This document shows, one piece after another, positions 1 through 6,469 of a DNA stretch of 11,324 bases; the stretch's first letter is position 1, and each line of letters opens with the position of its first letter. Origin of the DNA: Faecalibacterium sp. (GTDB lineage: Bacteria > Bacillota > Clostridia > Oscillospirales > Ruminococcaceae); NCBI GenBank assembly GCA_020025795.1, contig JAHHRK010000048.1:1-11324 (forward strand), written 5' to 3'. The notes under the pieces were generated by a model. The model searched no databases and had not been told where the DNA came from. It saw nothing but the letters and a program-made list of their open reading frames with translations. The translations under genes and the position numbers were made by a program.

Positions 1-614
1 ACAATGCTGATTTTATCCTTTTTATGCGCCTTGTTGTAATTCTCAACAAAGGCACGCACCGCATCGCTCACCGGCAAATCTACCTTGGAAGCCAGAATAC
101 GGTACTGGGTGTCAATGCGGGCAAAGGCATTGTAAACTTTTTCGTATACGCTCAAATATTCCTCACTGGTAGTATCCACTGCAGCTCCATCCGAGCCGTC
201 GTTTGCCACCAGAATCTTGGCAATGCCCGTGCTGACCTCGGTACATACGCTTTCCACCAACACAAACTCGCCGGTGTCCTCTCCGGTTTCGACCGAAAGG
301 CCCTTACTGTTTTTGGGGTCGCAGGAAATATCCCACACGATGCTGCTGGAAGCCAGCACCTTACCGGTGGCATCATAAATCATACCACGCTCGGCTTCAA
401 TGACGCTGTCTTTCATCTGCTGTGCACTGGCCATCTGGCGGTAATAATCGCCATTCACAATTTGAATCTGGAACAGTCGATAGCTCAAACACGAAAAGCC
501 AAGCACCACTGCAAAGATTGCCACTGCCCAGCCGCGCACGCGCAGATTGTGGTTGATGCGGCCATGGGCATCATTTCTTATTTTTTTCTTAGGGGTAGGC
601 TTTGGTTGCGGCAT
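1..614 (-). CDS. ftsI: Class B penicillin-binding protein (FtsI/SpoVD-like), N-terminal part, runs off the left edge
   Basis: Septal or spore-type peptidoglycan transpeptidase; only the first 204 residues are in the window, so the catalytic SxxK/SxN/KTG domain is not visible. The ATG at 614 has AGGA eight bases upstream. Residues 1-26 are a Lys/Arg/Pro-rich cytoplasmic tail, about 27-48 form one hydrophobic membrane anchor (RGWAVAIFAVVLGFS), and residues 76-88 carry RGMIYDATGKVLA, the RGxIxDxxGxxLA motif at the start of the class B PBP pedestal domain. It lies downstream of mraZ-rsmH-ftsL, the standard place for ftsI (pbpB) or its spoVD paralogue, which cannot be told apart from this part. 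The reading frame is open without interruption to base 1. A perfect hairpin lies between it and ftsL, and I see no good promoter of its own, so it is probably expressed by read-through. The class B PBP call is secure; the choice of symbol is tentative. Confidence 0.88.
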   Translation of the reverse strand, partial: MPQPKPTPKKKIRNDAHGRINHNLRVRGWAVAIFAVVLGFSCLSYRLFQIQIVNGDYYRQMASAQQMKDSVIEAERGMIYDATGKVLASSSIVWDISCDPKNSKGLSVETGEDTGEFVLVESVCTEVSTGIAKILVANDGSDGAAVDTTSEEYLSVYEKVYNAFARIDTQYRILASKVDLPVSDAVRAFVENYNKAHKKDKISI

Positions 615-649
615 TGACAAAATCCTCACTTTCCCACAGGGTATGGAAA

Positions 650-681
650 CCGAAAAAGCGTGCCGCAGCACGCTTTTTCGG
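650..681 (-). terminator. Perfect 14-bp hairpin with U tract between ftsL and ftsI
   Basis: Arms 650-663 and 668-681 are exact inverted complements around a 4-base loop. Read on the minus strand, the GC core GCGTGC-TGCG-GCACGC is followed by TTTTT and, after CGG, TTT. The A and T tracts pair with each other, so it could terminate in either direction. It sits in the 122-base gap between ftsL and the PBP gene, inside a cluster that is normally co-transcribed. It may therefore be a partial terminator or attenuator, or an RNA-processing or stability hairpin. The rest of the gap (615-736) shows only the PBP ribosome binding site. Confidence 0.7.
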
Positions 682-736
682 AAAAGTTTTCTTTTTATGG
701 CGTACATAGCCTGGCATCATTCCGGAAGAGTCTGCT

Positions 737-1228
737 TTAGGGGTCCAGCGTTTCCATCACGCTTAAAAGCCCCGACTGAAATAGTTCCGCCAGGCGGCTG
801 ACTTCATTTTCAGCGCCGGTGATCACACTGTTTTCTTCCAGACGCACATAAGTAATCTGGCTATCGTTCACCTTCATCAGGCCAAGCTGCTTTGCAATAT
901 CCTCGATGCGGGACATTTCGGTACGCTTGCCCAGCTCACTGTTCAGGTAATTGTATTCGCTCTTTGCATCGGTAATCTGGCGCTGCGCCTGGCGGACCTG
1001 CGTATTCAGTTCCGTCAGCGTAGCTTTGCTCTGTACCAGCAAAATCGTAAGAGAAATCAGAACGGCGACCATCACAACGATCCATACGCTCACTGCGTTC
1101 TTTTTCATTTTACTGGATTTGGTTTTTCCACCTTTTTCGGCACGAAGTTCCGGAACGCGCTTGCGCTGCATCGCACTTGCTGCGGAACGGTCTTCAAACA
1201 GAGCGAAATCGTATGCATCCTGCTGCAT
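737..1228 (-). CDS. ftsL: FtsL/DivIC-type cell-division protein (septum formation initiator)
   Basis: Small bitopic division protein of 163 aa; the family bridges DivIB/FtsQ and DivIC/FtsB and activates the FtsW-FtsI synthase. Residues 1-44 are a charged cytoplasmic tail, long for the family and rich in Lys/Arg at 21-43. Residues 45-66 (AVSVWIVVMVAVLISLTILLV) form one membrane helix, and 70-105 form a coiled coil. The external end has the ISRIEDIAKQLGL-like element (MSRIEDIAKQLGLMKV, 105-120) and then ITYVRLEENSV. The start at 1228 is the only ATG in frame after a stop; an AAGGAG lies 11 bases upstream, a slightly long spacing. It follows rsmH by 29 bases and precedes the PBP, the usual ftsL position. 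Sequence divergence in this family is high, so the name rests on topology and position. Confidence 0.85.
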   Translation of the reverse strand: MQQDAYDFALFEDRSAASAMQRKRVPELRAEKGGKTKSSKMKKNAVSVWIVVMVAVLISLTILLVQSKATLTELNTQVRQAQRQITDAKSEYNYLNSELGKRTEMSRIEDIAKQLGLMKVNDSQITYVRLEENSVITGAENEVSRLAELFQSGLLSVMETLDP

Positions 1229-1257
1229 GGGGCATCATTCTCCTTTCTCAAATATTT

Positions 1258-2223
1258 TTACAGCTTTTCCAAAACGCGCAGCTTCGCACTGCGGCTGCGT
1301 CGGTTTTCGGTCAGTTCGTTGGCTTTTGCCTCGATGGGCTTGCGGGTAATCAGCTTTGCTTTTGCCTTGCCGCCGCAAATGCAAACCGGCAGCTCCGGCG
1401 GGCAAGTGCAGGCCGTGGCCCAGCGGCGGAATTTATTTTTCACCAGCCGGTCTTCCAGGCTGTGGAACGTGATAACACAAAGGCGTCCGCCGGGGTTCAG
1501 GCAGTCGAAAATACCGTCCAGACCTTCGTCCAGTGCGTCCAGCTCGTGGTTGACTGCAATGCGCAAAGCCTGGAAGGTTCGGCGGCTTGGGTTTTTGTTT
1601 TTGCGGCGCTCGGCCGGAGGAACTGCGCTGGCCACAATATCTGCCAGCTGCATGGTAGTCGTGATGGGCGTTTCTTCCCGCACTTTAACGATTTTTCCGG
1701 CGATCTGCCAGGCATACGGTTCCTCACCGTGATCCCGCAGGATGCGAGCCAGTTCTTCTCTGCTTTCCAAATTGCAAAGATCGGCAGCCGTCATACCTTC
1801 CTGGCTCATGCGCATATCCAAAGGTGCATCGGCCCGGTAAGAAAAACCGCGTGCTGCATCATCCAGCTGATGGCTGGAAACACCCAAATCCAGCAAAGCG
1901 CCGTCGATACCGGAAATCCCCATCTCCTGCAGCTTTTGCTTTGCATAGCGGAAGTTCGTAGCAACCACCTGTGCCGGCAGCCCAGCCAAACGCGCTGTAG
2001 CGGTCTGGATGGCATCCGGGTCCTGGTCCATCGAGATCAGGCGGCCTTTTTCCGGGTCCAGGCGCAGTGCAATCTGCTTGGAATGACCTGCACCACCGGC
2101 AGTGCCGTCCATGTAAATGCCGTCCGGCTTGATGGCCAGACCTTCCAGGCATTCTTCCAGCAGTACGGGGACGTGCTCAAAATCTGCCGGGTCAAAGCCC
2201 GTGTTCATCTGTTTATCTTCCAT
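1258..2223 (-). CDS. rsmH: 16S rRNA (cytosine(1402)-N(4))-methyltransferase RsmH
   Basis: Cytoplasmic SAM-dependent enzyme (formerly MraW) that N4-methylates C1402 in the decoding centre of 16S rRNA. The 321 aa match the usual 300-320. HVPVLLEECLEGL at 17-29 is the typical N terminus. GTAGGAGHS at 40-48 is the SAM-binding loop and MDQDP at 65-69 the acidic end of strand 2. ALLDLGVSSHQLD is the conserved core. NHELDAL and VITFHSLEDRLVK are the family signatures near the end of the catalytic domain, and the basic tail ends ENRRSRSAKLRVLEKL. It starts 27 bases after mraZ. The ATG at 2223 follows GAGAGGGG by about 10 bases; an alternative Met six codons on (MNTGFD) has a weaker site. Second gene of the dcw cluster and probably under the mraZ promoter. 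Confidence 0.97.
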   Translation of the reverse strand: MEDKQMNTGFDPADFEHVPVLLEECLEGLAIKPDGIYMDGTAGGAGHSKQIALRLDPEKGRLISMDQDPDAIQTATARLAGLPAQVVATNFRYAKQKLQEMGISGIDGALLDLGVSSHQLDDAARGFSYRADAPLDMRMSQEGMTAADLCNLESREELARILRDHGEEPYAWQIAGKIVKVREETPITTTMQLADIVASAVPPAERRKNKNPSRRTFQALRIAVNHELDALDEGLDGIFDCLNPGGRLCVITFHSLEDRLVKNKFRRWATACTCPPELPVCICGGKAKAKLITRKPIEAKANELTENRRSRSAKLRVLEKL

Positions 2224-2250
2224 GGGAAACGTCCCCTCTCATTTCATTGC

Positions 2251-2673
2251 TCAAATATGGAGCTCGCGCATCTTGCGCACACGCTCCTCGTTGGTCACAG
2301 CGCTGTGCCGTGCGTTCCAAGTATCGGTATCCCAAATCTCTGCATGATTTCGGTTGCCGATGATGGTCACACTCTTGGTCAGCCCTGCATAAGTGCGCAG
2401 GCTTTCCGGCAGTAAAATGCGGCCCTGTTTATCGGGTTCCACCTCAAAGGCGGTACTGAATAAATCACCCGTTGCTTCCCAGCTGTCCATCAGCTCGTTG
2501 CCGCCCAGCCGCTCGGCCAACTTATCCACTTCCTCAAACGGAAGTGCAAACAGGCAGTGGTCCACCCATTCCATGACGACGAAACTGCCGCCGCCCATAT
2601 TCTCACGAAACTTCGCAGGGAAATTCAATCTGCCCTTGGCGTCCATGACAAAATCATACCGGCCGAAGAACAT
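2251..2673 (-). CDS. mraZ: Transcriptional regulator MraZ
   Basis: DNA-binding regulator of the division/cell-wall cluster, 140 aa (family about 140-150). Two AbrB-like swapped-hairpin repeats are visible, each with the DxxGR signature: DAKGRLNFPAKF from residue 11 and DKQGRILLPESLR from residue 81. MraZ proteins form rings that bind short direct repeats upstream of their own gene; four such repeats are present at 2721-2757. The frame can be opened at a GTG at 2682, but AAGGAG lies eight bases before the ATG at 2673, which gives the standard MFFGRYDF N terminus, so I chose 2673. First gene of a mraZ-rsmH-ftsL-PBP unit with its own promoter (2769-2797). The operator lies downstream of the predicted start of transcription, which suggests autorepression. 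Confidence 0.97.
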   Translation of the reverse strand: MFFGRYDFVMDAKGRLNFPAKFRENMGGGSFVVMEWVDHCLFALPFEEVDKLAERLGGNELMDSWEATGDLFSTAFEVEPDKQGRILLPESLRTYAGLTKSVTIIGNRNHAEIWDTDTWNARHSAVTNEERVRKMRELHI

Positions 2674-2720
2674 GAACCCCACTCCTTTTCGCAGATTTGT
2701 GTGGCTTCTTTACCTGTTCC

Positions 2721-2757
2721 ACCCACTTTGCTGCACTTGGGTGCACTTTTACCCACT
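2721..2757 (-). promoter_or_regulatory. MraZ operator: four direct repeats at exact 10-bp period
   Basis: On the minus strand the boxes are AGTGGGT (2757-2751), AGTGCAC (2747-2741), AGTGCAG (2737-2731) and AGTGGGT (2727-2721). They share AGTG and are spaced exactly 10 bp, so all face the same side of the helix. MraZ is known to bind such arrays (TGGGN repeats with 5-nt gaps in E. coli, AAAGTG-type repeats of 10-bp period in mollicutes). The array lies about +5 to +42 relative to the predicted start of the mraZ transcript. A further AGTGGGG at 2683-2677 lies at the mraZ ribosome binding site but out of the 10-bp phase. Confidence 0.88.
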
Positions 2758-2768
2758 GCATTGTTTTT

Positions 2769-2797
2769 ATGATACCAAAATGGACCTTCAAATTCAA
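2769..2797 (-). promoter_or_regulatory. Sigma-A-type promoter of the mraZ (dcw) operon
   Basis: On the minus strand, -35 TTGAAT (2797-2792) and -10 TATCAT (2774-2769) are separated by exactly 17 bp. Transcription would start near 2762, giving an 89-base leader that holds the MraZ boxes and the ribosome binding site. Between this promoter and the upstream terminator (2798-2868) I see nothing else. Confidence 0.75.
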
Positions 2798-2865
2798 TAG
2801 GAACAGGCAGAAAAACAGTGGCAGTACGCGAAGCTTTCACACTTTTTCTATACAAAGAAATGCAT

Positions 2866-2902
2866 AAAGAAAAGCGTGTCGTCAAAAGGCGACACGCTTT
2901 TC
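2866..2902 (-). terminator. Intrinsic terminator after the coiled-coil gene
   Basis: Arms 2869-2881 and 2890-2902 form a perfect 13-bp stem with an 8-base loop. Read on the minus strand it ends CACGCTTTTCTTT. It ends the rsmD unit and insulates it from the mraZ promoter. Its core (AAAAGCGTG/CACGCTTTT) is the same as in the hairpin at 650-681. Confidence 0.85.
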
Positions 2903-2936
2903 CATTTTCTGTAAAATTTAGTGTTTTTTTGCAGGC

Positions 2937-3404
2937 TCAGCCGTTCACTGCAGCCTTTGCATTCTGGCGCAGATTGGTACGCACCGTCTTGACCTGGGTT
3001 GCATTTGCCAGCATGGTTTCCTCGGTGGTCTTCAGCATATTTTCGCAGTAATCGGTCACGGTCTGGCGCATATTGCGTGCTTCAGACTGTGCATTGGTCA
3101 TGACCTCAGCTGCACGCTGCTCTGCACGCTTCAGCACTTCCTGATCGCTGACCAGAACTGCTGCGCGTTCTTCCGCCTTCTTCACAATGATGTCGGCTTC
3201 CTTCTTGGCATCTTCCAGGATCTGGCCACGATCGTTCACAATGTTCTTTGCCTGGCGGATCTCGCCGGGCAGATTCAGGCGAATATCATCCAGATAATCA
3301 CGAATCTTATCCACATCCACCACGCGCTTACCACCGGACAGAGGGATGCTGGTGCCCTCTTCCAGAGCGTCTTCGATCGTATCCAACAATTCGTTTACAT
3401 TCAT
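2937..3404 (-). CDS. Coiled-coil protein of unknown function, coupled to rsmD
   Basis: A 155-aa soluble protein that I cannot name with certainty. Residues 1-50 (MNVNELLDTIEDALEEG, then VDVDKIRDYLDDIRLNLPGEI) look like a short helical head. About 51-115 is a long Ala/Glu/Lys/Arg-rich amphipathic helix (DAKKEADIIVKKAEERAAV, then EVLKRAEQRAAEVM), and the tail is helical to AAVNG. Such proteins next to rsmD in Clostridia are often labelled ATPase or V-type ATPase subunit H/E-like because of the coiled coil; there is no Walker motif, so an enzymatic ATPase role is not supported. The head plus coiled coil also recalls DivIVA-type scaffolds. The ATG at 3404 overlaps the rsmD TGA as ATGA and has AAGGAG eight bases upstream, which decides this start over the longer open frame to 3431. 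It is co-transcribed with rsmD and ends at a terminator. Confidence 0.85.
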   Translation of the reverse strand: MNVNELLDTIEDALEEGTSIPLSGGKRVVDVDKIRDYLDDIRLNLPGEIRQAKNIVNDRGQILEDAKKEADIIVKKAEERAAVLVSDQEVLKRAEQRAAEVMTNAQSEARNMRQTVTDYCENMLKTTEETMLANATQVKTVRTNLRQNAKAAVNG

Positions 3405-3949
3405 TCTGCTCTCTCCTTCATGTAGCGCCATACGGCGATGGTACCATACTGATAACGTTTTTCCAGGGTCAGGCCGCCCACTGCACCAGGCAGATCGGCT
3501 TCCCGCTCCGTTTCACAAATCACAACTCCGCCGGGAGCAAGCACCTTTTCTGCCAGCGGCAGCATTGCCGCACAGGTGTCATGGCGATACGGCGGATCCA
3601 TCAAAATCAAATCGAACTGTTCCCGGCAGGAGCCCAGATACAGCCGTGCATCGCCCAGGCTGACACGGCAACGGTCAAATACACCGCAGGTCTTGCAGTT
3701 TTTCATAACGACCTGAATGGCCTCGCGGTTTTCGTCCAAAAAGACACAGCGTGCTGCGCCGCGGCTCATTGCCTCCAGGCCCAGCTGGCCGCTGCCGGCA
3801 AAAAGATCCAGTACCCGTGCGCCCGGCAGCAGAAAATGGATGCTGCTGAACATTCCCTCTTTGACACGCTCACTGGTGGGACGGGTCACATCTTCTCCGG
3901 GCAGGGTTTCCAACCGTTTACCACGGAAATCGCCTGCAATTACGCGCAT
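3401..3949 (-). CDS. rsmD: 16S rRNA (guanine(966)-N(2))-methyltransferase RsmD
   Basis: SAM-dependent methyltransferase of 182 aa acting on G966 of 16S rRNA in the small subunit. MRVIAGDFRGKRLETLPG is the typical N terminus, and TRPTSERVKEGMFSSI at 22-37 matches the family block. VLDLFAGSGQLGLEAMSRGA at 46-65 is the SAM-binding motif, FLDEN at 70-74 follows, and MDPPY at 117-121 is the catalytic (D/N)PPY motif for exocyclic amino groups. AGGAGG lies just before the ATG at 3949, and a consensus promoter lies 42-70 bases upstream. Its stop overlaps the start of the downstream coiled-coil gene (ATGA), so the two are probably translationally coupled. In many Firmicutes rsmD is followed by coaD, which is not present here. 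Confidence 0.96.
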   Translation of the reverse strand: MRVIAGDFRGKRLETLPGEDVTRPTSERVKEGMFSSIHFLLPGARVLDLFAGSGQLGLEAMSRGAARCVFLDENREAIQVVMKNCKTCGVFDRCRVSLGDARLYLGSCREQFDLILMDPPYRHDTCAAMLPLAEKVLAPGGVVICETEREADLPGAVGGLTLEKRYQYGTIAVWRYMKERAE

Positions 3950-3990
3950 GGTTATTCCTCCTTTTGCCTATGGCTCTCCACAATGTATAG

Positions 3991-4019
3991 ATTAAAACAA
4001 CCTTTCTTGCATTTGTCAA
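3991..4019 (-). promoter_or_regulatory. Near-consensus promoter of rsmD
   Basis: On the minus strand, -35 TTGACA (4019-4014, perfect), a 17-bp spacer and -10 TTTAAT (3996-3991, five of six). Predicted start of transcription near 3984, leaving a 35-base leader. The rest of the uvrC-rsmD gap (4020-4086) is AT-rich with no convincing terminator. Confidence 0.85.
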
Positions 4020-4086
4020 CCCTGCCGCATTGTTTTTTACATTCCAACGCACTTTTCAAAGGCAGAGAAAATTCTTACAGGATTCT

Positions 4087-5937
4087 TCACTCTCCCGGAT
4101 GGAAATGTGCAAAAATCGTCTGCGCCATTTTTTCGCCAACGCCCGGTGCCTTTTGCAGCGCTGCCACATCTGCTTCCCGCACAGCCGTTACCGTGCCGAA
4201 TGTGCGCATCAGCACCTTTGCCGTTGCCGGACCCACACCCGGTATATCAGTAAGCGCCGAAGCATAGCTTTTCTTTTTCATCTGCTGTTTGCGATAGGCA
4301 TTGGCAAAACGGTGGGCTTCATCCTGAATACTGCTGACAAAAGCAAAGGTGCTGCGGTTCATATTCAAGCTGATTTCCCGTCCGGTATCATCAATAATAC
4401 CTCGTGTGCGGTGGTGGTCATCTTTTACCATGCCATACAGCGGCACATCCTCCAGCGCACGGCCTTTCAACATGGCGCGCACCGCACTGACCTGCCCACG
4501 GCCGCCATCCAGCAAAATCAAATCCGGCTTTTGGGCAAACCAGTTTTCGCTGGTCACGCCTGCCACTGCAAACTTCTCGTACTCGTTGCAGCGACGGCTC
4601 AAGGTTTCTGCCATGCTGGCGTAGTCGTCTGTTCCGAACACGGTCTGCATCTTAAAGCGGCGATAGCCGGCCTTATACGGTTTGCCGTCCCGGAACGTGA
4701 CCATGCCGCACACGCTGGACCCATCGCCCCAGTTGGAAATATCGTAGCTTTCGATGTTTTTCGGTGCTTTCTGCAAGCCAAGCAGCTGTGCCAGCTCGTC
4801 CAATGTTTTTTGCTCGCGTGCATAGCGGCCGCTCTCACGGGCCAAGCGCTCCACCGCATTGGTGTGCGCCATTTCCACCAGATGGGCCACATCACCGCGC
4901 TGCGGCACATACAACTGTACACGCGTACCGCGGCGCTGTTCCAGCAGGCGATGCAACGAAGCTGCATCCTCCGGCAAAGCATCTACCGCCACAACACGCG
5001 GCAATTTTTCATCCTCATGATCCAAATAATAGCGCGCCAGAAATTCGTTTCGTGTTTGTTCTATATCAGCGGTATCGTGGAACACAAATTCCCGTTTATC
5101 CGTCAAACGTCCCTCACGGAAACGCAGCACTGCAGCACACACGCTGTTAGGTGTACCGGCCAATGCGCACACGTCCATTTCCACATCTGGATCAACTACA
5201 ACCTTCTGTCCGGCGCTGACTTTTTCAATGGCACGAATCTGGTCCCGCAGCAAGGCGGCGTGTTCAAAGTCCAGCTTTTCCGATGCAGCTTCCATGCGCT
5301 GGGTCAGCGAGCGCAAAATGTCCTTTTTGCCATACTTAATCAGATGAATCGCGCCCTGTATCGCTTCGTTATAGGCCTGCTGGCTGATTTTTCCGGTACA
5401 AACGCCCATGCACTTACCAATATGCGCATTCAGGCAGGGACGGCTTTTGCCGAAATCCTCCGGAAAACGGCGGCTGCAGCGCGGCAGCAAAAATGCGTCC
5501 ATTGCACTCTCTGCCATTTCCCGTGCAGCAAAAGATGAGGTATATGGTCCAATATACTCTGCGCCGTCATCCTCTTTTTGCAGCACGAAGGAAAGGCGGG
5601 GCCAGGCTTCTTTGGAAATGCGGATATAGCTGTATCCCTTGTCATCTTTCAGCAGGATATTATATTTCGGCGTATGTGCCTTGATCTGGCTTGCCTCCAG
5701 TACCAGCGCTTCAAATTCGCTCTGGCACACGATCACATCAAAGGTGTAGGCATGGCGAATCATCTGTGTGACCTTGTTATCGTGGGGCACACCTTCGCGG
5801 AAATACTGGCTGACACGGTTGCGCAGCCGCTTGGCCTTGCCGATGTAGATAATGGTATCCGTTTTATCCCGAATGATATAAACGCCCGGCAGCATCGGCA
5901 GCATACAGGCTTTTTGATACAATTCCGCTTTGGTCAT
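4087..5937 (-). CDS. uvrC: Excinuclease ABC subunit UvrC
   Basis: Nuclease subunit of UvrABC nucleotide excision repair; makes the 3' and 5' incisions around a lesion marked by UvrA/UvrB. The 616 aa are full length. The GIY-YIG domain comes first (GVY 18-20, YIG 31-33, Arg39 and Glu76 at the known catalytic positions). Four cysteines (154, 168, 176, 180) match the family's [4Fe-4S] site. The UVR domain for UvrB contact is at about 210-240. The RNase-H-like endonuclease domain has ESYDISN (Asp399), LLDGGRGQ (Asp477) and DEAHRF (His542), and tandem helix-hairpin-helix motifs (IPGVGPATA, APGVGEKMA) close the protein. The start at 5937 has GGGAGG six bases upstream. It is a single gene between the ptsH terminator and the rsmD promoter, with a structured leader (5969-6032) but only a weak promoter candidate. 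No sign of an SOS LexA box was recognised. Confidence 0.98.
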   Translation of the reverse strand: MTKAELYQKACMLPMLPGVYIIRDKTDTIIYIGKAKRLRNRVSQYFREGVPHDNKVTQMIRHAYTFDVIVCQSEFEALVLEASQIKAHTPKYNILLKDDKGYSYIRISKEAWPRLSFVLQKEDDGAEYIGPYTSSFAAREMAESAMDAFLLPRCSRRFPEDFGKSRPCLNAHIGKCMGVCTGKISQQAYNEAIQGAIHLIKYGKKDILRSLTQRMEAASEKLDFEHAALLRDQIRAIEKVSAGQKVVVDPDVEMDVCALAGTPNSVCAAVLRFREGRLTDKREFVFHDTADIEQTRNEFLARYYLDHEDEKLPRVVAVDALPEDAASLHRLLEQRRGTRVQLYVPQRGDVAHLVEMAHTNAVERLARESGRYAREQKTLDELAQLLGLQKAPKNIESYDISNWGDGSSVCGMVTFRDGKPYKAGYRRFKMQTVFGTDDYASMAETLSRRCNEYEKFAVAGVTSENWFAQKPDLILLDGGRGQVSAVRAMLKGRALEDVPLYGMVKDDHHRTRGIIDDTGREISLNMNRSTFAFVSSIQDEAHRFANAYRKQQMKKKSYASALTDIPGVGPATAKVLMRTFGTVTAVREADVAALQKAPGVGEKMAQTIFAHFHPGE

Positions 5938-5968
5938 GGCGCACCTCCCGGCCTTTTTTTATCATAGC

Positions 5969-6032
5969 GGTACACACCGCTGTTTTCTCACCAAACAGCC
6001 TGTACCAAAGGGCAGCCGGCTATTCTCGGTAC
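5969..6032 (-). repeat. Competing inverted repeats in the ptsH-uvrC gap
   Basis: The gap upstream of uvrC holds an interrupted hairpin: outer arms 5969-5974 and 6001-6006 (GGTACA/TGTACC), inner arms 5979-5985 and 5993-5999 (GCTGTTT/AAACAGC), and a 7-base loop. A third copy at 6028-6032 (GTACC on the minus strand) could pair instead with the 6002-6006 copy. Two exclusive folds are therefore possible ahead of uvrC. A possible -10 (TATGAT, 5966-5961) has no good -35. A role is not established. Confidence 0.45.
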
Positions 6033-6071
6033 AAAAAAACCGCTACTCCGGCAAAATGCTGGAATAGCGGT
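6032..6071 (-). terminator. Intrinsic terminator of ptsH
   Basis: The stem has outer arms 6039-6045 and 6065-6071 (ACCGCTA/TAGCGGT), continues through a mostly paired inner stem to a 3-base loop, and is followed on the minus strand by seven T (6039-6033). It lies 22 bases after the ptsH stop. A textbook terminator. Confidence 0.93.
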
Positions 6072-6093
6072 AAACTCCATTGAAATCCGTTGA

Positions 6094-6357
6094 TTAGCCT
6101 GCGAAGCCGGACTCAACCAGCTTGACCAGACCTTCAACAGCAGCCTGCTCGTCGGTGCCATCTGCAATGATGCGGATGCTGGTGCCGCCAACGATACCCA
6201 GGGACAGAACACCCAGCAGGCTCTTAGCGTTCACACGGCGCTCTTCCTTCTCGACCCAAATGCTGGATTTGAATTCATTTGCCTTCTGGATAAAGAAGGT
6301 GGCAGGACGGGCGTGCAGACCCACCTGATTTTCAACAGTAACTTCCTTCACGTACAT
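6094..6357 (-). CDS. ptsH: Phosphocarrier protein HPr
   Basis: Cytoplasmic phosphocarrier of the sugar phosphotransferase system, 87 aa, full length. It receives phosphate from PEP via Enzyme I on His15 and passes it to EIIA proteins; in Firmicutes, HprK phosphorylates Ser46 to make the CcpA corepressor. Both residues are present: GLHARPA puts His at 15 and NAKSLLGVLSL puts Ser at 46. His15 distinguishes it from Crh. The ATG at 6357 follows AGGAG by 10 bases. Unlike the common ptsHI pair, no Enzyme I gene (ptsI) follows: the gene is flanked by its own likely promoter and a strong terminator, so it is probably a monocistronic transcript between trmD and uvrC. Confidence 0.97.
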   Translation of the reverse strand: MYVKEVTVENQVGLHARPATFFIQKANEFKSSIWVEKEERRVNAKSLLGVLSLGIVGGTSIRIIADGTDEQAAVEGLVKLVESGFAG

Positions 6358-6432
6358 AGCTCAGTCGCTCCTATCTGTATAATCGTGATGCGATCAACTC
6401 GAAAATCGGGGCCTAACAGCTCCCTTGCGTCT

Positions 6433-6461
6433 ATTTTATCTCATTGGACAGCAGTTGTACA
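6433..6461 (-). promoter_or_regulatory. Probable ptsH promoter
   Basis: On the minus strand, -35 TGTACA (6461-6456, four of six), a 17-bp spacer and -10 TAAAAT (6438-6433, five of six). Transcription would start near 6426, about 70 bases before ptsH. I found no convincing catabolite-response element or terminator in the 178-base trmD-ptsH gap. Confidence 0.55.
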
Positions 6462-6469
6462 GCGTAAAA

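Noticed and set aside
1177..2415. 412-codon open frame on the plus strand opposite rsmH and mraZ
   Set aside because: Spans two well-supported genes on the other strand plus their gap; no recognisable domain.
4030..5538. 502-codon open frame on the plus strand opposite uvrC
   Set aside because: Antisense shadow of a clearly real uvrC; Cys/His-rich low-meaning translation, no family motif and no ribosome binding site context.
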